Shown one piece after another: positions 15,100 through 18,667 of a stretch of DNA of 18,667 nt. A program made the position numbers and the translations under genes. This DNA is from Anaerolineales bacterium UBA6663 (GTDB taxonomy: Bacteria > Chloroflexota > Anaerolineae > Anaerolineales > UBA6663), in assembly GCA_002455335.1 (NCBI GenBank), contig DKKP01000393.1, positions 22,945 through 41,611 on the forward strand, given 5' to 3'. Positions within the stretch are counted from its first letter, which is position 1, and the number at the start of each line of letters is the position of its first letter. The notes under the pieces were generated by a model, which searched no databases, was not told where the DNA came from, and worked only from the letters and a program-made list of their open reading frames with translations.

Positions 15100-16437
15100 A
15101 TGTCACTCCGAAATAGATCCGCACACAGTGCGTTACTGGCGGTTGCCCTGGCGGCAGCCGCGTGCTCACCCGCCGCCACGCCAGCCCCGACGTCCCAGGC
15201 ACCTACAGCCGAAGCCACCCAGGGGGCCGTCACCCTGACGTGGGCGTTCTGGGGAAGCCCAGAGGAGGCCGCCAGTCATCGACTGGTCGCGGACGCGTTC
15301 ACCAAGGAACATCCCGACATCAAGATCGAGACCTGGAATGAGCCCTGGGACAACTACTTCACCAAGATCCAGGCGCTGTGGGCCAGCGGCGATCCGAAAG
15401 CTGTCCCCGACGTAGCCTTCTTGTGGCCGACTCCGAAGTACGCGGCCGAGGGCGTGCTTGAGAACCTCGACCCGTACATTCAGAAGTCCGGCTACAACCT
15501 GAACGACTACTGGGGTGGCCTGCTCGAGTCCGCCAAGTACAACGGCAGCGTGTACGGGCTCCCGCGCGATATCGAGGTCAACGTCCTGTACTACAACAAG
15601 ACCCTGTTCGACAAGGCCGGAGTCGCCTATCCGAACGACAACTGGACCTGGGATGACCTGTTAGCTGCCGCCGAAAAGCTGACTGTGAAAGATGCCAGCG
15701 GCAAGGTGACGCAATATGCCCTGGCGGTGGAAGGCGGCAAATTCGCCAAGTGGGTGAATCAAAACGGCGGCGGAATTCTTGACGACTACGTCAACCCGTC
15801 GAAGTGCCGGTTGGCGGATCCCGAATCGATTGCCGGGGTCAAGTTCTTTGCCGATCTGATGAACAACGGCTATGCCATCCGCGATGCCGACCTGAGCCAG
15901 GCCGGCGGCGACGAAGCGGTCTTCCTGAGTGGGCAGGCGGCCATGATCATCCAGAACACGAGTCGCGTCTCCGCGTTCAACAAGGCCAACCTGAACTACG
16001 ATGTGGCTCTTGTTCCGATCCCCAAGGGTGGCAAACGCTGGAACCCGGCGGGCGGCGCGGCCTGGGTGATCAGCGCTCAGAGCGACAACAAGGACGCAGC
16101 CTGGACGTTCCTGTCGTGGCTGCAGAGCAAGGATGGCGGCGAGAAGATCTATACCGAGCGTGGAGAGATCTTCCCGGCGTTGCAGTCAGCAGCTAACTCG
16201 CCGGCGTTCCTGACTGACCAGCCTCCGGCCAACAAACAGGCGATCGTCACGGAGGCGGGCGCTTCCGGAGTCGGTGGCTTCGGCTACTTCCCCGATTGGG
16301 ATGAGCTGAATGGGACCATCATCTCGCCGGTACTGCAAAAGATCTGGACGGGCGAAGCCGACCCCCAACAGGTGCTCCCTGAGTTGTGCCAGAATGTCGA
16401 TCAGTTCCTGAAGGATAAGGGCTACCCGAAGAAGTAA
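15100..16437 (+). CDS. Extracellular solute-binding lipoprotein, family 1 (CUT1-type importer)
   Basis: This is a 445-residue lipoprotein. The signal peptide ends in a lipobox LAAAAC with C22 as the lipid-modified residue, followed by a Pro/Thr/Ala-rich tether. The mature part is a SBP_bac_1 (UgpB/MalE-like) fold. It opens with VTLTWAFWGSPEEA, then PDIKIETWNEPWDNYFTKIQ, PDVAFLWPTPKYAAEGVLENL, GLPRDIEVNVLYYNKTLFDKAG and the C-terminal AAWTFLSWLQSKDGGEKIY. The family binds sugars, oligosaccharides and related polyols. AGGAGG (15086-15091) lies 8 nt ahead of the ATG. Control by a SAM-I riboswitch suggests the ligand is linked to methionine or sulfur salvage rather than being a plain carbon source (inference). 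Confidence 0.93.
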   Translation: MSLRNRSAHSALLAVALAAAACSPAATPAPTSQAPTAEATQGAVTLTWAFWGSPEEAASHRLVADAFTKEHPDIKIETWNEPWDNYFTKIQALWASGDPKAVPDVAFLWPTPKYAAEGVLENLDPYIQKSGYNLNDYWGGLLESAKYNGSVYGLPRDIEVNVLYYNKTLFDKAGVAYPNDNWTWDDLLAAAEKLTVKDASGKVTQYALAVEGGKFAKWVNQNGGGILDDYVNPSKCRLADPESIAGVKFFADLMNNGYAIRDADLSQAGGDEAVFLSGQAAMIIQNTSRVSAFNKANLNYDVALVPIPKGGKRWNPAGGAAWVISAQSDNKDAAWTFLSWLQSKDGGEKIYTERGEIFPALQSAANSPAFLTDQPPANKQAIVTEAGASGVGGFGYFPDWDELNGTIISPVLQKIWTGEADPQQVLPELCQNVDQFLKDKGYPKK

Positions 16438-16447
16438 GCGCTGACAT

Positions 16448-16501
16448 GCCGGCCGGGCAGGCGAGCACATGGATGACCATGTGCCCGCCTGTCTGGCCGG
16501 C
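16448..16501 (+). other. 25-bp stem-loop between binding-protein and permease genes
   Basis: Arms 16448-16472 and 16477-16501 form a 25-bp stem with a 4-nt loop. It has 22 Watson-Crick pairs, two G-U pairs and one A-C mismatch. It starts 11 nt after the binding-protein stop and ends 12 nt before the permease start, without a T run. It fits an RNA barrier that protects the binding-protein message and sets a high binding-protein to permease ratio, as seen with intercistronic structures in maltose-type operons. Confidence 0.7.
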
Positions 16502-16512
16502 CGAGCGCAGCG

Positions 16513-17463
16513 ATGGAAGCTATGTCTCGAAATCCTGCGCACGCGTCTCTGCGGCTTCGTCGCCTGTTTCGCTGGCGACCTCACCAGCAATGGGAGGCGT
16601 ATCTCTTCATCCTGCCCAGCGTGCTGGGCTTTTCGGTGTTCGTCTTCGCCGCGTTGATCGCGTCCCTGGGCATCAGCCTGACGGATTGGGGGTTAGTGGG
16701 TCCAAAGGCCTTTGTGGGTCTCGACAACTACAGATCCCTGCTGAGGGATCCGGTCTTTGCGCTCGCTCTTGGCAACACAGCCTTCTACGTCGTGACGATC
16801 GTGCCGTTGCAACTGATCCTTGGGTTGCTCCTGGCGCTCGCACTCAATCAGGGCTTGCGAGGACGTGAGACCTTTCGCATGATCTATTTCCTGCCCGTCG
16901 TCACCACGCTGGTGGCGGGCGCGATCGTCTTCCGGTTACTGCTGGGCTCGAACGGGCCATTGGCCGACGCGGTCTCAGCAGTCGGGCGCTTGATCGGGCA
17001 GCCGCTCAGCCTGCCCGACCTGCTGGGCAGCACGCGTTACTCCAAGTGGGCGGTCGTGCTGCTGACCCTCTGGAAGAACACCGGTTTCACCCTGGTCGTC
17101 TACCTGGCCGCGCTGCAGGGCGTGCCGCAAGAACTCTATGATGCCGCTCACGTCGACGGCGCTACGAGCTGGCAGCGGCTTCGCCACGTCACGGTGCCAT
17201 TGATCAGCCCCACGACCTTCTTCTTGTTCATCCTGCAAACGATCGGCGCCTTTCAGCTTTTCGCCGAACCGTTCGTGTTGACGCGCGGCGGGCCGGCGCA
17301 ATCCTCCCTGTCGATCGTGCAACACATCTACGACAGCGCGTTTCGTTTCGCGCTCATGGGAAAGGCCTCGGCGATTGCCTGGTTTCTCTTTTTCTTCATT
17401 TTCGGTTTCACGCTGCTTCAGAACTATTTCCAACGGCGATGGGTGCACTATGAAACGGAGTGA
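16513..17463 (+). CDS. CUT1-type ABC permease (MalF/UgpA-like)
   Basis: This 316-residue permease has six membrane segments. The first (YLFILPSVLGFSVFVFAALIASLGI) is followed by DWGLVGPKAFVGLDNYRSLL, a family landmark. The cytoplasmic EAA coupling motif reads ELYDAAHVDGATSWQRLRHVTVPLI (E207 to about 231). The C-terminal region has GGPAQSSLSIVQHIYDSAFRFALMGKASAIAW. The start could be the ATG at 16513 or the one at 16522; neither has a strong Shine-Dalgarno sequence, and the stem-loop just upstream may limit initiation. It forms the membrane channel with the second permease downstream. Confidence 0.92.
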   Translation: MEAMSRNPAHASLRLRRLFRWRPHQQWEAYLFILPSVLGFSVFVFAALIASLGISLTDWGLVGPKAFVGLDNYRSLLRDPVFALALGNTAFYVVTIVPLQLILGLLLALALNQGLRGRETFRMIYFLPVVTTLVAGAIVFRLLLGSNGPLADAVSAVGRLIGQPLSLPDLLGSTRYSKWAVVLLTLWKNTGFTLVVYLAALQGVPQELYDAAHVDGATSWQRLRHVTVPLISPTTFFLFILQTIGAFQLFAEPFVLTRGGPAQSSLSIVQHIYDSAFRFALMGKASAIAWFLFFFIFGFTLLQNYFQRRWVHYETE

Positions 17464-17556
17464 CAGGCGGCTTCCTGCGGCTGTTTCGATGCACGTCGAG
17501 ATTCATCGCCGATCCCGCCGCCTGATCGACGGCGCGACGGACGAGAGTCACTGGCC

Positions 17557-18405
17557 ATGCAAGCGTTGAGTCCACGCTCGACGACGCGCCTGGGTCAGCC
17601 TGCGCGTGGGCTGTTGTACACGGCACTGGTTCTGGGCAGCCTGATCATGCTGGCGCCGTTCCTGGTGATGGTGGTCGTGTCACTGTGGCCGAACCAGGCG
17701 TTTTTGGAGCGGCGGTTCCCGCTGGAGCAGATCACGCTCGCGAACTTCAGCGAGACGTTTCAGGTGATTCCGTTTGGACGTTACATCCTGAACAACGCAA
17801 TCGTGGCGGTCACGGCCACGGTGCTTCAGATCCTCATCTCGTCACTCGCGGCGTTTGCGTTCGCGCGGCTTCGTTTCTGGGGGCGTGACAGCCTCTTTCT
17901 GATCTACCTCGCCACGCTGATGATCCCCTCCCAGATCACCCTGATCCCGAACTTCCTGATCATCCGGGCGCTAGGTTGGTACGACAGCTACCAGGCCTTG
18001 ATCGTGCCGGCCTTGTTCAGTGCGTTGGGCACGTTCTTGCTTCGGCAGTATTTCAAAACCATCCCCTTGGAGCTGGATGAGGCTGCGCGCATGGACGGCG
18101 CCTCGAGCCTGCGGATCTGGTGGCAGATCATCCTGCCCCAGAGCTGGCCTGTGATCGCGGTGTTGGCGGTCTTCTCGTTTCAGGCGACCTGGAACGACTT
18201 CCTCTGGCCGCTTGTGGTGACCAGCTCCGACTCGATGCGCACCATCCCCATCGGGCTGTCCTATTTTGTGGGGCAATACAGCACCGCGTGGAATCTGTTG
18301 ATGGCCGGCTCGGTCATCGCGCTGTTGCCGGTGCTCATTGTGTACTTCGTCGCTCAGAAGACCTTCATTCAGGGTGTGACCCTGACGGGAATGGGAGGGC
18401 GGTAA
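17557..18405 (+). CDS. CUT1-type ABC permease (MalG/UgpE-like)
   Basis: This 282-residue permease partners the preceding one. It has six membrane segments, beginning LLYTALVLGSLIMLAPFLVMV. The family motif LIYLATLMIPSQITLIPNFLI is present. The EAA motif is LDEAARMDGASSLRIWWQIILP (D174 onward), and the C-terminus ends with VIYFVAQKTFIQGVTLTGMGG-like family sequence (here VYFVAQKTFIQG). The gap of 93 nt after the first permease has no other gene. No ATP-binding subunit follows within the window. Such importers often use a shared MsmX/UgpC-type ATPase encoded elsewhere, or it may lie downstream behind the second riboswitch. Confidence 0.93.
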   Translation: MQALSPRSTTRLGQPARGLLYTALVLGSLIMLAPFLVMVVVSLWPNQAFLERRFPLEQITLANFSETFQVIPFGRYILNNAIVAVTATVLQILISSLAAFAFARLRFWGRDSLFLIYLATLMIPSQITLIPNFLIIRALGWYDSYQALIVPALFSALGTFLLRQYFKTIPLELDEAARMDGASSLRIWWQIILPQSWPVIAVLAVFSFQATWNDFLWPLVVTSSDSMRTIPIGLSYFVGQYSTAWNLLMAGSVIALLPVLIVYFVAQKTFIQGVTLTGMGGR

Positions 18406-18423
18406 ATCGTCTGGCGGCGCCTT

Positions 18424-18443
18424 GAGACGGCTTCGCTTGTCTC
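18424..18443 (+). terminator. Weak hairpin after the importer operon
   Basis: GAGAC (18424-18428) pairs with GTCTC (18439-18443), with partial extension by G-U and G-C pairs towards a TTC loop. It lies 18 nt after the second permease stop and before the next promoter cassette. There is no T run, so it would be at best a factor-dependent or partial terminator. Confidence 0.3.
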
Positions 18444-18484
18444 TCCGTAACGAGCGGCAGATCTCTGTCACCTGATCGGGGGGC

Positions 18485-18513
18485 TTGACAGCTAAGGCGA
18501 TATCTCATATTGT
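18485..18513 (+). promoter_or_regulatory. Sigma-70-like promoter of the SAM-I riboswitch, copy 2
   Basis: TTGACA (18485-18490) is identical to copy 1. The -10 candidates are TATTGT at 17-bp spacing (18508-18513) or CATATT at 15-bp spacing. The -10 bases differ from copy 1, so the two promoters may have different strengths. Confidence 0.65.
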
Positions 18514-18538
18514 CTTCGCCAATCACATAGATCTGCTG

Positions 18539-18657
18539 CTCTTATCCAGAGAGGCTGAGGGACCGGCCCGTTGAAGCCTCGGCAACCAACTCGCAAGAGT
18601 CAGGTGCCAACTCCGGCAGTACCGACGATCGCATCGTCGCATTCTGGAAGATGAGAG
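18539..18657 (+). ncRNA. SAM-I (S-box) riboswitch aptamer, copy 2
   Basis: It has the same S-box core as copy 1. P1 is CTCTTATC paired with GATGAGAG. The only aptamer difference is A to T at 18556, in the P2 loop region. The expression platform lies beyond the window. It should switch off a downstream gene when SAM is abundant, in parallel with the 14779-18405 operon. Confidence 0.96.
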
Positions 18658-18667
18658 TAAGGGTTAC

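Larger units (their letters stand above)
18471..18667 (+). repeat. Promoter/SAM-I riboswitch cassette, copy 2 (runs to window end)
   Basis: This is the second copy of the 197-bp cassette at 14495-14691, about 93% identical and gapless. It continues to the last base of the window, so its true downstream limit, and whether the terminator is also duplicated, cannot be seen. It shows that another SAM-controlled transcription unit begins just beyond the window. Confidence 0.93.

Noticed and set aside
1..18667. CRISPR arrays, tRNA or rRNA genes, transposases
   Set aside because: No regularly spaced repeats, cloverleaf with conserved T-loop, rRNA-like sequence or transposase-like protein was seen; the only long repeat is the riboswitch cassette, which has no terminal inverted repeats or transposase.

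Overview
The window is high-GC, densely coded bacterial DNA (roughly 60% GC by eye) with about 18 recognisable genes. No marker gene fixes the taxon. A SAM-I (S-box) riboswitch regulon, a fused LivH-LivM permease, an LSGGEQ/GGNASGKST-type LivF and several ABC importers would suit a Chloroflexota member or a similar high-GC, non-proteobacterial lineage. That is inference only.

Region 1 (1-6239, + strand) is a branched-chain amino acid (HAAT)-type ABC importer: a 5'-truncated substrate-binding protein, a URO-D-superfamily protein, a LivH-LivM fusion permease, LivG and LivF, then an ECF-type S component. Strong hairpins lie on both sides of the URO-D gene. That protein carries an H-x-C...C zinc-thiolate signature typical of corrinoid/CoM-type methyltransferases rather than of HemE. 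Region 2 (6240-9725) starts with a decayed NIPSNAP gene fragment. A NarL-type histidine kinase/response regulator pair on the - strand follows, and diverges from a cytochrome b561-anchored, sulfite-oxidase-fold molybdoenzyme. The kinase/molybdoenzyme intergenic region holds a 15-bp inverted repeat that looks like an operator.

Region 3 (9907-13597, + strand) is a probable three-gene unit: a SAM-dependent methyltransferase, a metallo-beta-lactamase/double rhodanese persulfide-metabolism fusion, and a COG4529-like FAD/NAD(P) protein 5 nt downstream of it. Region 4 (13713-14534) is a divergent NIPSNAP/HxlR pair whose shared promoter carries overlapping palindromes centred on a symmetric -10 box.

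Region 5 (14495-18667) is the most striking. A 197-bp cassette containing a promoter and a SAM-I riboswitch occurs twice, exactly 3,976 bp apart, and flanks a CUT1-type (sugar-like) ABC importer operon. The operon encodes a small Cys-containing protein, a lipoprotein solute-binding protein and two permeases, with no ATPase. The first copy can be read as a complete attenuator: aptamer, antiterminator and intrinsic terminator. The second copy runs into the window end and must control a gene beyond it. The last 111 nt of the two copies are identical, and the first copy supplies the last codons of the HxlR gene. The operon therefore looks like a SAM-starvation-induced importer, possibly for a methionine-salvage sugar such as methylthioribose (inference).
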